From a bacterium (GTDB lineage Bacteria > Bacteroidota > Bacteroidia > NS11-12g > UBA955), in assembly GCA_029945665.1 (NCBI GenBank), contig JAQSCZ010000028.1:1-37378 (forward strand): a stretch of 37,378 nucleotides of DNA. The letters run 5' to 3'. A program made the position numbers and the translations under genes. Shown here one piece after another: positions 1 through 7,678 of this stretch. How positions within the stretch are numbered: the stretch's first letter is position 1; every line of letters begins with the position of its first letter. The notes beneath the pieces were generated by a model, which saw only the letters and a list, made by a program, of their open reading frames with translations, was not told where the DNA came from and ran no database searches.

Positions 1-73
1 GGCCGCTAGTAAGCCGTGGTACCAGCCATATGTGCAACCTTCGTAACAGTCATAAAATATTATTACTCATTAT

Positions 74-535
74 TTAATTATCCTGAATTCTTTGTTTTCT
101 AATATCCATCAATTTCTTGACAGAAAAAAGAAAATACAATACAAAAAAAACAAAAATAAATCTAGTTAAATGATGCTTGTTTAAATTTACAAAAATAATA
201 CCCAGTATTGAAGTAAACAATTGCAACCAAGCCAATAATCTTTTATCTGTTATTGTAGGCGCTAATTGTTCACCTTTCGTTTGGTGCAATCTTACAATTC
301 TATAAATTCCGTAAATGAAACCTGCCGGCATGAAAATAAGTATGGGTTGATCAAATTTATACTTAACTACTATGTATACTGCAATACCTAAAATAAAGAC
401 CATCCTTAAATACGCAATGATTAATTTGTCTTTGTAATCAAAAGTGGGGTAATATTTATAAAGGAAACAACCCATCATAAACATTACAACAACTGAGACA
501 TTAAACCAAATGAATAAGGTGTCTTGTAATTCCAT
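74..535 (-). CDS. Small polytopic membrane protein, function unknown
   Basis: Encodes about 153 residues with roughly five hydrophobic helices (near residues 8-28, 38-60, 64-83, 100-120 and 126-145) and a short basic C-terminus, so it is an inner-membrane protein. I do not recognise the family. The frame stays open upstream to 631, but the extra 32 residues look non-coding and lie in the region between divergent genes. The ATG at 535 places the first helix near the N-terminus and follows a TAnnTTTG box by only four bases, so I chose it. The gene is divergent from the TetR operon. The existence of the protein is likely; its start and function are uncertain. Confidence 0.6.
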   Translation of the reverse strand: MELQDTLFIWFNVSVVVMFMMGCFLYKYYPTFDYKDKLIIAYLRMVFILGIAVYIVVKYKFDQPILIFMPAGFIYGIYRIVRLHQTKGEQLAPTITDKRLLAWLQLFTSILGIIFVNLNKHHLTRFIFVFFVLYFLFSVKKLMDIRKQRIQDN

Positions 536-539
536 TAAA

Positions 540-547
540 CAAATATA
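540..547 (-). promoter_or_regulatory. -7 promoter box for the small membrane protein
   Basis: Read on the minus strand this is TATATTTG, a match to the Bacteroidota -7 consensus TAnnTTTG. It ends four bases before the chosen ATG at 535, which would make the transcript leaderless or nearly so. No convincing -33 TTG element is visible at the usual spacing. Confidence 0.35.
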
Positions 548-634
548 AAGCTTATGGTTTATAAAACTGATTTTAATTCTATCGCATAAAGCGTAAGTCT
601 GCCGAAAATAGATTCCATTTAGTTTGAACAATTA

Positions 635-642
635 TAACTTTG
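635..642 (+). promoter_or_regulatory. -7 promoter box for the TetR-ABC1-SDR operon
   Basis: TAACTTTG matches TAnnTTTG and lies 24 bases before the ATG at 667. A TTTG at 623-626 is too close to act as its -33 element, so the upstream half of the promoter is not obvious. If the TetR protein autoregulates, its operator should be near here, but I see no clear long palindrome. Confidence 0.4.
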
Positions 643-666
643 AATTGTTAAATTAATATATTTATT

Positions 667-1323
667 ATGGCTACCAAAACTCAAAAAAAAACAGAAAATA
701 TCAATGAAAAAATAATCTCATTTTACATGGATTATGTATTGACAGAGCAAAAGCAACCTGCATCCATTTATGCATTTGCAAAGCATTTAGGTATCACTGA
801 GGCTGAATTCTATAAAACTTATACTTCATTTAAAGACATTGATATCGCCATTTGGAAAGGTGTGGCAGAAAACACCATCAATGCTTTAATGGCCTCTGAA
901 GAATTTGAAACCTATAATTCTAGAGAGAAATTATTAGGCTTCTTTTATACCCTAGTTGAAGCGTTAAATGCTAACCGAAGTTATTTTATCTATAGTTTAA
1001 AAGCACAAGGTGCTATGCATAAAAATTTAGGTGAATTTAAAGAACAAATTGAAAACTTTGCTAAACCAACCATACAGCAAGGTCTGGCAGATAAGGAACT
1101 TGAGGAACGGAAATTTATAAGCGATCGCTATTACGATGCTGTTTGGGTTAATACCTTATTTATTCTAAATTTCTGGACCAATGATAACAGTAAAGGGTTT
1201 GAAAAGACCGATGCTGCCATTGAAAAATCAGTAAATCTAATGCTTGAATTAATGGGCAAAAGCGCTTTAGATAGTTTGTTAGACATGGGTAAATTTCTGT
1301 TGCAAAACGGACTTAGAAAATAA
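667..1323 (+). CDS. TetR-family transcriptional regulator
   Basis: A 218-residue, all-helical protein of normal TetR size. The N-terminal DNA-binding part has the helix-turn-helix around residues 30-62 (PASIYAFAKHLGITEAEFYK), followed by a helical ligand-binding and dimerisation domain. It is the first gene of a tight three-gene operon: five bases separate it from the ABC1 kinase gene, which is followed by a short-chain dehydrogenase. TetR proteins usually repress their own operon, so control of the kinase and dehydrogenase genes in response to a small hydrophobic ligand is a reasonable inference. The ligand cannot be told from the sequence. The ATG at 667 is the only sensible start. Confidence 0.85.
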   Translation: MATKTQKKTENINEKIISFYMDYVLTEQKQPASIYAFAKHLGITEAEFYKTYTSFKDIDIAIWKGVAENTINALMASEEFETYNSREKLLGFFYTLVEALNANRSYFIYSLKAQGAMHKNLGEFKEQIENFAKPTIQQGLADKELEERKFISDRYYDAVWVNTLFILNFWTNDNSKGFEKTDAAIEKSVNLMLELMGKSALDSLLDMGKFLLQNGLRK

Positions 1324-1328
1324 GTCGC

Positions 1329-2633
1329 ATGACCAAAGAACAAATAAAAATTCCTACATCGAAAATTCAAAGAGCAGCCAGTTTTGCAGGAGCTGGAGCT
1401 AAAGTAGGTGGCAATTATATAAAATACTATGTTAAAAAAGCATTGAATCCAGATTTAAACAGAGATGAACTCAATGAGAATAACGCAGAAGATATTTACG
1501 GCACTTTAAGTAAATTGAAAGGCAGTGCATTAAAGGTTGCACAAATGCTTAGCATGGATAAGAACTTAATGCCACAAGCCTATCAAGACAAGTTTCAAAT
1601 GGCGCAATACTCCGCACCACCATTAAGTTATCCTTTGGTTGTTAAAACATTTAATCAGGAATTCAAAAAAAGTCCTACTGAAATATTTGATACTTTTTCG
1701 AAAATAGCACTGCAAGCTGCCAGTATTGGTCAAGTTCACAAAGCAGAGTTAAAAGGTCATACTTATGCCGTAAAAGTGCAATATCCTGGTGTTGCCGCCA
1801 GTGTCAGCAGTGATTTGAAATTAGTAAAACCATTGGCGACTCGGATTTTAAATTTAAAAGGCAAAGACATTGGACGTTACTTTAAAGAAGTTGAAACCAA
1901 GTTATTAGAGGAAACTGATTATAAATTAGAATTAGCAAGATCTATTAAAATTTCTGAAGCAAGTGCGCATATTGCGAATGTTGTTTTTCCTAAATATTAT
2001 CCTGCACTTAGTGGCGATAGAATTTTGACGATGGATTGGATTGAAGGTGTTCCATTAACTGAATTTACAAAACAAAATCATCCCCAAGAAATAAAAGATA
2101 AAATTGGGCAGGCATTGTGGGATTTTTACGATTTTCAAATATTTAAATTAAAGGCAGTGCATGCCGATCCGCATCCTGGAAATTTCATTATCACGCCAGA
2201 TTTCAAATTAGGGGTGATTGATTTTGGATGCGTGAAAGAAATTGAAGAACAGTTTCATAAAGATTATTTCACCCTGTTGAATAGCGATGCCATTAACAAT
2301 GATGAAGAGTTTACAAGAATTATGTACAAGTTAGAATTTCTACTAAAGGACGATGATGCTAAAATTGTACCCGTGTTAAAAAAAGCATTTCAAGAGATGC
2401 TTAATTTACTAGGTAAGCCCTTTAATTCTGACAATTTCGATTTTGGAGATGATGCCTATTTTAAATCAATTTATGCATTAGGTGAAAAATTTAGTAAGAT
2501 GGTTGAATTAAAAGAAGCCAATGGTGCCAGGGGCCCTCAAGATGCTATTTATATTAACAGAACATGTTTTGGACTTTATAGTATACTCAATCAAATAGGC
2601 GCTAAAGTAAAAATAATTAAACAAAAACAATAG
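1329..2633 (+). CDS. ABC1/UbiB (AarF/ADCK-type) atypical protein-kinase-like ATPase
   Basis: A 434-residue member of the ABC1/UbiB/ADCK family, whose studied members support quinone and lipid metabolism and have a protein-kinase-like fold. Visible landmarks are the N-terminal family motif at residues 69-72, the Ala-rich nucleotide loop with AASIGQVH at 130-137, the VAIK-type lysine in YAVKVQYPG (K149), the EETDYKLE segment near 194-201, the catalytic HADPHPGN at 278-285 and DFG at 298-300. The family KxGQ motif reads K-V-A-Q, with alanine in place of glycine. It lies between a TetR regulator and a short-chain dehydrogenase with gaps of five bases and one base. Family assignment is firm; the substrate is unknown, and no ubiquinone or menaquinone genes are nearby. 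Confidence 0.9.
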   Translation: MTKEQIKIPTSKIQRAASFAGAGAKVGGNYIKYYVKKALNPDLNRDELNENNAEDIYGTLSKLKGSALKVAQMLSMDKNLMPQAYQDKFQMAQYSAPPLSYPLVVKTFNQEFKKSPTEIFDTFSKIALQAASIGQVHKAELKGHTYAVKVQYPGVAASVSSDLKLVKPLATRILNLKGKDIGRYFKEVETKLLEETDYKLELARSIKISEASAHIANVVFPKYYPALSGDRILTMDWIEGVPLTEFTKQNHPQEIKDKIGQALWDFYDFQIFKLKAVHADPHPGNFIITPDFKLGVIDFGCVKEIEEQFHKDYFTLLNSDAINNDEEFTRIMYKLEFLLKDDDAKIVPVLKKAFQEMLNLLGKPFNSDNFDFGDDAYFKSIYALGEKFSKMVELKEANGARGPQDAIYINRTCFGLYSILNQIGAKVKIIKQKQ

Positions 2634-2634
2634 A

Positions 2635-3474
2635 ATGGAAAAAAAGGTATGGTTAATCACAGGATGTTCTACAGGATTCGGCAGAGAACTAGCGGCAATG
2701 GCTTTAGAGATGGGTTACGCTGTAGCTGTAACTGCCCGTAAAACGAATGATATTTTAGATATCACTAAAAATTATCCAGAAAGATCACTGACCTTGTCAT
2801 TGGATGTTACCAATAATGAAGAGATTGCTGATGCTGTGCAACAAACAGTTGCCAGATTTGGTCGCATTGATGTTTTAGTAAACAATGCTGGAATTGGCTA
2901 TTTTGGGGCAGTTGAAGAAAGTGAAGAGGCCATGGTGAGACAGATGTTTGAAATTAATTTTTGGGGACTAACAAAAATGATACAAGAGGTATTACCTATA
3001 ATGCGCAAACAAAGAAGCGGTCATATTTTGAATGTGGCTTCTATTGGTGGCCTGGTTGGATTCCCTGCTGTCGGTTTTTACAACGCCACTAAGTTTGCAG
3101 TTGATGGCTTATCAGAATCATTGTCTAAAGAAGTAGCGCATCTTGGTATAAAAGTAACCATTATAGCGCCAAGTGGATTCAGAACCGATTGGGCTGGCAG
3201 ATCGGCTGCCAATAGTCAACATATTATAGCTGATTATGCAGAAACTGCAGGACAAAACAAGAGTAACATAAGAGGTAATAGTGGAAGACAGGCGGGCGAT
3301 CCAGTTAGAGCTGCAGCAGCAATTATTAAAGCTGTTGAGTCAACAGAGCCACCGTTGCGTTTGTTACTAGGCAATGCAGCAGTGAATGGTGCAAAATTAA
3401 AATTAGAAAGCTTGAAAAAAGATTATGACAATTGGGAAGAAGTAAGTCGTGGTGCTGATTTCCCTCAGAATTAA
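2635..3474 (+). CDS. Classical short-chain dehydrogenase/reductase (SDR)
   Basis: A 279-residue NAD(P)-dependent oxidoreductase of the classical SDR family. The Rossmann cofactor motif TGCSTGFG is at 9-16, NNAG at 83-86, the structural Asn at 108, and the catalytic triad is Ser136, Tyr149 and Lys153 (YNATK). An Arg after the second strand (TARK, 33-36) suggests NADP(H) preference. The C-terminal substrate loop resembles oxidoreductases annotated as retinol- or ketoreductase-like, but the substrate is not predictable. It is the last gene of the TetR-ABC1-SDR operon, starting one base after the kinase stop, and a hairpin terminator follows 23 bases downstream. Confidence 0.88.
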   Translation: MEKKVWLITGCSTGFGRELAAMALEMGYAVAVTARKTNDILDITKNYPERSLTLSLDVTNNEEIADAVQQTVARFGRIDVLVNNAGIGYFGAVEESEEAMVRQMFEINFWGLTKMIQEVLPIMRKQRSGHILNVASIGGLVGFPAVGFYNATKFAVDGLSESLSKEVAHLGIKVTIIAPSGFRTDWAGRSAANSQHIIADYAETAGQNKSNIRGNSGRQAGDPVRAAAAIIKAVESTEPPLRLLLGNAAVNGAKLKLESLKKDYDNWEEVSRGADFPQN

Positions 3475-3497
3475 TGTTTGTAAATTAAAATTGAATT

Positions 3498-3529
3498 AAA
3501 ACGGATTGCCTTACCAGCAATCCGTTTTT
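3498..3529. terminator. Bidirectional intrinsic terminator between converging operons
   Basis: The arms 3501-3509 (ACGGATTGC) and 3517-3525 (GCAATCCGT) are perfectly complementary around a seven-base loop. They are flanked by an A-run on the left and a run of seven T on the right, so the hairpin is followed by a U-tract on both strands. It would terminate the TetR-ABC1-SDR operon on the plus strand and the sigma/anti-sigma pair on the minus strand, whose last codon sits at 3530. Confidence 0.85.
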
Positions 3530-5152
3530 TTATTGACTTGATAAAAGGTAATTCTTTAAATCCTTTGGATTTTTAAATTCTCTTTCGCTTACTTCCATTT
3601 TTAGAATGCCAATATTACTTGATAACTGACTTGTAAATTCAGCAGAAAACAGGACAGCTATTTTTTGGGTATTGGGAAGAATAACAAACCATGTATTCTC
3701 TTTATAGGCATCGTATTGAATATAAAATGTATTGGGTTCAATATGGTAATTTGTAAAGATCGTATTGGTTCCTTTTTCAATATGAAATAGATTGATTAAT
3801 TGAATGTTTTTTTCACTCAACTCCACCCTCACTTTCATTGATCTAGGTGAAACGCTTTGGTAAGGTCTATCAGAATTCCAATAACCAAAACTGCCAACCC
3901 TAAATTCTCTAACAACAGCATTTTCATCTATTTGATATTTCATTTTCGCTATTTCAACTTTAGCCGCAATCTCCGCAGCTCGTTCCAATTTACGTCTACT
4001 TTCCGCTTCTGTTTTCTTGTTCAAATCAATTTTAGCAAATTCTGCTTTTTCATACTTTTTAAAAGTACTTAACGCTGCCTTATAATCTTCACCTTCTTTA
4101 AAAACTGGGCTAACCAATGCTGTAATTGTTTTGCCTCCATCATGTAAAAAAACCTTGTATTCATTCGGGCGGTTGCCCTGTTTTAAATCTATCCAATCCC
4201 ATTCTTCATTGGTGCTATTGAATCCTTGACCGGGCCTTACTTCAAATAAAATATTGTTATAAACAGCTAATTCAGGAAAAGTATTTTTATCTACTTCCAA
4301 GCGAAAACTAGGATTTGATTCGTCTTGTAATTTTGGTGCAGAGAATATTGGACTATTTAAGGATTTAACCTCACCAAATTTATCTTGTTCAACTGATGAA
4401 GCATTTTTAATACGGTCAGTTTTAATTGATGTTGTAATTAACGATTCTTTTGATTGACTGATTGGTCGACCTTCATAAGTCCATTTACCCGATTTGGTAT
4501 CTAAACTATAGGTGTTGTAATCATTGCCACCGAAAGACATTTGAGCGATTGCAATGGATTTTCCTTCAGCAATTTTTAATCGTTGATTGTTTTGCGACCC
4601 ATTGATTTCAATCATGCCAGCCGTTTCTAAGTTATAGGATTTGCCTGCACTATCGTATTGCATAGGAATACCTGCTACCATTATATCAATGGGATCAAAG
4701 AATTCTCGACAGTTGATATCAACTAACCCTTTCACCATTTGACCAGCACTGTCTATCAAACTATTTGGTGATATGGTTAAACAAGTACCAGAAGTCATCG
4801 TGATAATTGACAAAGAATCTGCATTGATTTTAAAAACTTGGTAAGGAATATCCCAGGCTTTAACAGGTGCCTTAATAACACTTGTATCCTTTGTTATTAT
4901 AGGATTAGGAGTTAATGCAATGGCATTTTTCGGCGACTCGCTTTTCATGAAATTATAGCCTACAAGCGCAATGGTAACAATAGCGATACAAGACAATGAA
5001 TAGCGCAATATCATTTGCAAACGGCTTTTTACTAACCAAACCTTTTGTGCTTTTACGACCTCCTCAAATGGTGGAATATCACTATCATTTACAGAAGGTG
5101 AATTTTTAAATTTATTAAATTGTATATCGTAATTATTTTTATTTGGTTTCAT
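3530..5152 (-). CDS. Single-pass membrane protein with large periplasmic region, probable regulator of the adjacent ECF sigma factor
   Basis: A 540-residue protein with a short cytoplasmic N-terminus (about 48 residues, with an acidic/aromatic stretch near 27-40), one transmembrane helix at about 50-68, and a long periplasmic part. Residues 119-184 carry a beta-rich motif series, GTCLTISPNSL ... REFFDPIDI ... GIPMQYDSAG ... ETAGMIEI, which I recall from many Bacteroidota envelope proteins. A charged helical stretch lies near 365-405. The start overlaps the sigma factor stop by 14 bases, so the two are translationally coupled. The arrangement suggests an anti-sigma or envelope sensor role, but no standard anti-sigma domain is recognisable in the short cytoplasmic tail. 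Function is inferred from position. Confidence 0.7.
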   Translation of the reverse strand: MKPNKNNYDIQFNKFKNSPSVNDSDIPPFEEVVKAQKVWLVKSRLQMILRYSLSCIAIVTIALVGYNFMKSESPKNAIALTPNPIITKDTSVIKAPVKAWDIPYQVFKINADSLSIITMTSGTCLTISPNSLIDSAGQMVKGLVDINCREFFDPIDIMVAGIPMQYDSAGKSYNLETAGMIEINGSQNNQRLKIAEGKSIAIAQMSFGGNDYNTYSLDTKSGKWTYEGRPISQSKESLITTSIKTDRIKNASSVEQDKFGEVKSLNSPIFSAPKLQDESNPSFRLEVDKNTFPELAVYNNILFEVRPGQGFNSTNEEWDWIDLKQGNRPNEYKVFLHDGGKTITALVSPVFKEGEDYKAALSTFKKYEKAEFAKIDLNKKTEAESRRKLERAAEIAAKVEIAKMKYQIDENAVVREFRVGSFGYWNSDRPYQSVSPRSMKVRVELSEKNIQLINLFHIEKGTNTIFTNYHIEPNTFYIQYDAYKENTWFVILPNTQKIAVLFSAEFTSQLSSNIGILKMEVSEREFKNPKDLKNYLLSSQ

Positions 5153-5702
5153 TGGGATAAATGTTTTGGAGTTTTTTAATGGTTCTAAAAGTTTTTACAC
5201 GTGCGTTTGATTCCGTGCAATTAAGTATGGTTGCCATTTCGAAATAACTAAGCGCATCGAAATAGCGCAATTGAATTAATTGGATTTCATCTTTATTTAA
5301 CTGCAATAAGACATTTGCAAGCATGGCCTGACCTTCTGTAGAATCCAATTCTAGACCACTCTCTTCCTGTAATTTTTCAATTCCATTTTCTTCAATATTG
5401 ATAAAAATTCTTTTGTTTTTATGGCGATAAAAGTCCGCTATTTCATTAAAAGCTATGCGAAATAACCAAGCCGAAAAACCTTGACCGATGGCTTGGTACT
5501 TGCCAATTTTGCTCATTGCTTTTAAAAAAACCTGTGATACCAAATCTTTTACATCATCATTTGATGCAATTCGATTGCCTACAAATTTGTAAACGGATTT
5601 ATAATGGGCCTTATACAAAGGTTCAAAATAAAAAATATCCTTTTTACTATTGGCGATTTGCTGTGCTTCGTCCATGGTTAAGTGGCTATTAATGCTAATC
5701 AT
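5139..5702 (-). CDS. RNA polymerase sigma-70 factor, ECF subfamily
   Basis: A 187-residue ECF sigma factor. Region 2 spans about residues 27-95 (core binding and -10 recognition, with DDVKDLVSQVFLKAM and FSAWLFRIAFNEIADFYR). Region 4 spans about 130-180, with a helix-turn-helix ending in the TESNARVKTFRTIKKLQ-type segment. There is no region 3, as expected for ECF factors. A second in-frame Met at residue 10 could be the true start. The downstream gene overlaps it by 14 bases and encodes a membrane protein, the usual arrangement for sigma and membrane regulator. No TAnnTTTG box is obvious upstream, so autoregulation from a non-standard promoter is possible. Confidence 0.92.
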   Translation of the reverse strand: MISINSHLTMDEAQQIANSKKDIFYFEPLYKAHYKSVYKFVGNRIASNDDVKDLVSQVFLKAMSKIGKYQAIGQGFSAWLFRIAFNEIADFYRHKNKRIFINIEENGIEKLQEESGLELDSTEGQAMLANVLLQLNKDEIQLIQLRYFDALSYFEMATILNCTESNARVKTFRTIKKLQNIYPNETK

Positions 5703-5813
5703 TACTTATATAACGCGAGTTTATTAACTTCGTTACAAAAAAATTAGCAAGTATTTTTAGTGTATAGACATGCTTATAAATATTCCAAAAGCATTTGGTA
5801 CTTTTATAATAGT

Positions 5814-7013
5814 TTATTCTGCTTTAGCAGCGTTCCATGCCAAAAAGGCCATTAACCCAATGCCTGTTTCAATAGCATCAGCATCAATATCAAATGTATT
5901 GGTGTGCACAGGACTTGTTATGCCTTTGGCTTCATTGCGGGTTCCTAATCTATAAAAACATGCAGGGACCTCTTGGCTATAATAGGCAAAATCTTCTGCT
6001 GCCATCCAAATATCAAGTTCCTCAACATGGCTGGCACCCATGTAAGTATTTGCGGCATTTATAACATCGGTTGTTAAAGTTACATCATTTTTTAGAAAGG
6101 GATAACCATTTTCAATTCGAACTTCGGCAGTTGCTCCATAAGCTAAAGCGGTATGTTCGCATATTTGTTTAATATGCTCATGTGCTTTTGCTCTCCAAGT
6201 TTCATCAAGTGTTCTTAAAGTTCCTTCGATACTTACACTATTCGGGATAACATTGGTAGCACCGCCATCTGAATTAATTTTCCCAAACGATAATACTGTT
6301 GGAATAATGGGTGCTGCTTTTCTACTTACCAATTGTTGTAAGGCCACAATTACTTGAGCAGCAACAGCCACTGGATCGATACCTAGATGTGGCATAGCTC
6401 CATGTCCACCTTTGCCATGTATAGTGATATACAGTTCATCTGTACTAGCCATATAAAGTCCTTTTCTAAAGCCTACATTTCCAGTATTAATAAAAGGCAT
6501 TACATGTTGTCCAATAATAGCATCTACCTTGGGGTTTTCGAGAATACCTTCTTTAATCAAAAGACTGGCACCACCGGGTAACTTCTCTTCACCAGGTTGA
6601 AATATTAGTTTAATATTGCCTTCAATTTGATCTTTAATACTTACCAATATTTTTGCAGCACCCAATAAACAAGCGGCATGTACATCGTGTCCACAGGCAT
6701 GCATTACACCTTCGTTTTTTGATATATAGGTGTTATTTCCCTTTTCATTTATAGGTAAAGCATCTAAATCGGCCCTCAATGCAATCGTTTTATTGCTTTT
6801 ACCATTTCCATTTATCATGGCCCAAACACCTGTTTTGGCAATTCTTTGCGGATTTAACCCCAAATTTTTTAAATAGTTTTCTACCAAAAGTGAAGTATTA
6901 TATTCCTCAAAGGACAGTTCGGGATTAGCGTGTATTTGCTCACGTATAGCGATTATTTCGGCCTTAAATTCGCTGGCAAGTTGTTGTATTTGATCTTTCA
7001 TACTCAAAACCAT
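5814..7013 (-). CDS. M20-family amidohydrolase (hippurate / N-acyl-amino-acid hydrolase type)
   Basis: A 399-residue metal-dependent amidohydrolase of the M20D group, which removes acyl groups from N-acyl amino acids and includes hippurate hydrolase, IAA-amino-acid hydrolases and N-acetyl-diaminopimelate deacetylase. Metal and catalytic residues are visible: HACGHDVH (Cys107, His109), GEE at 141-143, His170, AEDF at 339-342 and the C-terminal His370 in VHTNTF. The lid/dimerisation domain lies at about 190-305 and starts near HGKGGHGAMPH. No signal peptide is seen, so it is cytoplasmic. Met5 is an alternative start. The gene is monocistronic and divergent from a lipoprotein gene. The precise substrate cannot be assigned. 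Confidence 0.88.
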   Translation of the reverse strand: MVLSMKDQIQQLASEFKAEIIAIREQIHANPELSFEEYNTSLLVENYLKNLGLNPQRIAKTGVWAMINGNGKSNKTIALRADLDALPINEKGNNTYISKNEGVMHACGHDVHAACLLGAAKILVSIKDQIEGNIKLIFQPGEEKLPGGASLLIKEGILENPKVDAIIGQHVMPFINTGNVGFRKGLYMASTDELYITIHGKGGHGAMPHLGIDPVAVAAQVIVALQQLVSRKAAPIIPTVLSFGKINSDGGATNVIPNSVSIEGTLRTLDETWRAKAHEHIKQICEHTALAYGATAEVRIENGYPFLKNDVTLTTDVINAANTYMGASHVEELDIWMAAEDFAYYSQEVPACFYRLGTRNEAKGITSPVHTNTFDIDADAIETGIGLMAFLAWNAAKAE

Positions 7014-7024
7014 TTGGCTTAATA

Positions 7025-7056
7025 TTTGATGTATTCGTTATAATTCCTCAAATTTG
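7025..7056 (+). promoter_or_regulatory. Probable promoter for the lipoprotein gene at 7066
   Basis: A TTTG at 7025-7028 is separated by 20 bases from CAAATTTG at 7049-7056. That is the Bacteroidota -33/-7 arrangement with one mismatch in the first base of the -7 box, and the box is followed by C as in other boxes of this window. It ends nine bases before the ATG. Confidence 0.4.
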
Positions 7057-7065
7057 CACTATTAT

Positions 7066-7662
7066 ATGAAAGCAATCAAGTATTTATCTGTTTTATTTTT
7101 TCTTGGCGCTGTATTATTTTCTTGTAAGCCTCAAGATCAACAAAAACATTCGCTTGATCCTGTAACCAAGGCCTATTTAGAAATTAAAAATGGCTCGAAG
7201 TATACCTTTACTCAACCGGGTGATACCAACGTTGTATACGTATACAACACCACCAACTACAATAACAGTCAAAGTAACCCTGATATTGAGAACAGTGAAA
7301 TACTAAGTTACGATTTAGTTTCACCGGGTCAACCTAAAATTACAATTCGTGCCGAGTCTGGTGGAACACAGTTCCGCGATAGAATTGCGGTGGTTACGAA
7401 TAGAAATGATACCAATTTTGTGGGTCCCATTATATTTAATTTAGATGGCACTTTTTCAACAATTACAAATTCAGGTGATACTGTTTTTAGCTATCTAACT
7501 TATACAATTAATGGAAAAGTGTTCAATGATGTTGTAAGAGTTAAACTTTACAATACAGAAATTTACAGAGAAATATTCTTTGCAAAGAACATTGGATTAA
7601 TTGCGCGCAGAGAGAAAAATGGCACTTTGTATTATGCTAAAAGTTATAGCATAGTCAAATAG
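7066..7662 (+). CDS. Lipoprotein of unknown function
   Basis: Encodes 198 residues. The ATG at 7066 gives a compact lipoprotein signal peptide, MKAIKYLSVLFFLGAVLFSC, with lipobox L-F-S-C and lipidated Cys20. An upstream in-frame TTG at 7054 would only add four residues before it. The mature part is about 178 residues, rich in Thr/Asn/Tyr and beta strands, and contains no domain I recognise. The residues after the cysteine (KPQDQQ) lack an obvious surface-export acidic tag. The gene stands alone, divergent from the amidohydrolase and converging on the heptose kinase. Likely anchored in the envelope. Confidence 0.75.
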   Translation: MKAIKYLSVLFFLGAVLFSCKPQDQQKHSLDPVTKAYLEIKNGSKYTFTQPGDTNVVYVYNTTNYNNSQSNPDIENSEILSYDLVSPGQPKITIRAESGGTQFRDRIAVVTNRNDTNFVGPIIFNLDGTFSTITNSGDTVFSYLTYTINGKVFNDVVRVKLYNTEIYREIFFAKNIGLIARREKNGTLYYAKSYSIVK

Positions 7663-7678
7663 ATTTAGAAGTATTTTA

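Noticed and set aside
1-73. Short open stretches at the left edge, such as 2-46 on the plus strand ending ...WYQPYVQPS, or a 15-codon ATG frame on the minus strand.
   Set aside because: Too short to tell the end of a cut gene from chance, with no recognisable motif.
5770-5955. Plus-strand open frame of 61 codons over the end of the M20 amidohydrolase gene.
   Set aside because: It overlaps a clear conserved gene on the other strand, lacks a family signature and is a frame shadow.
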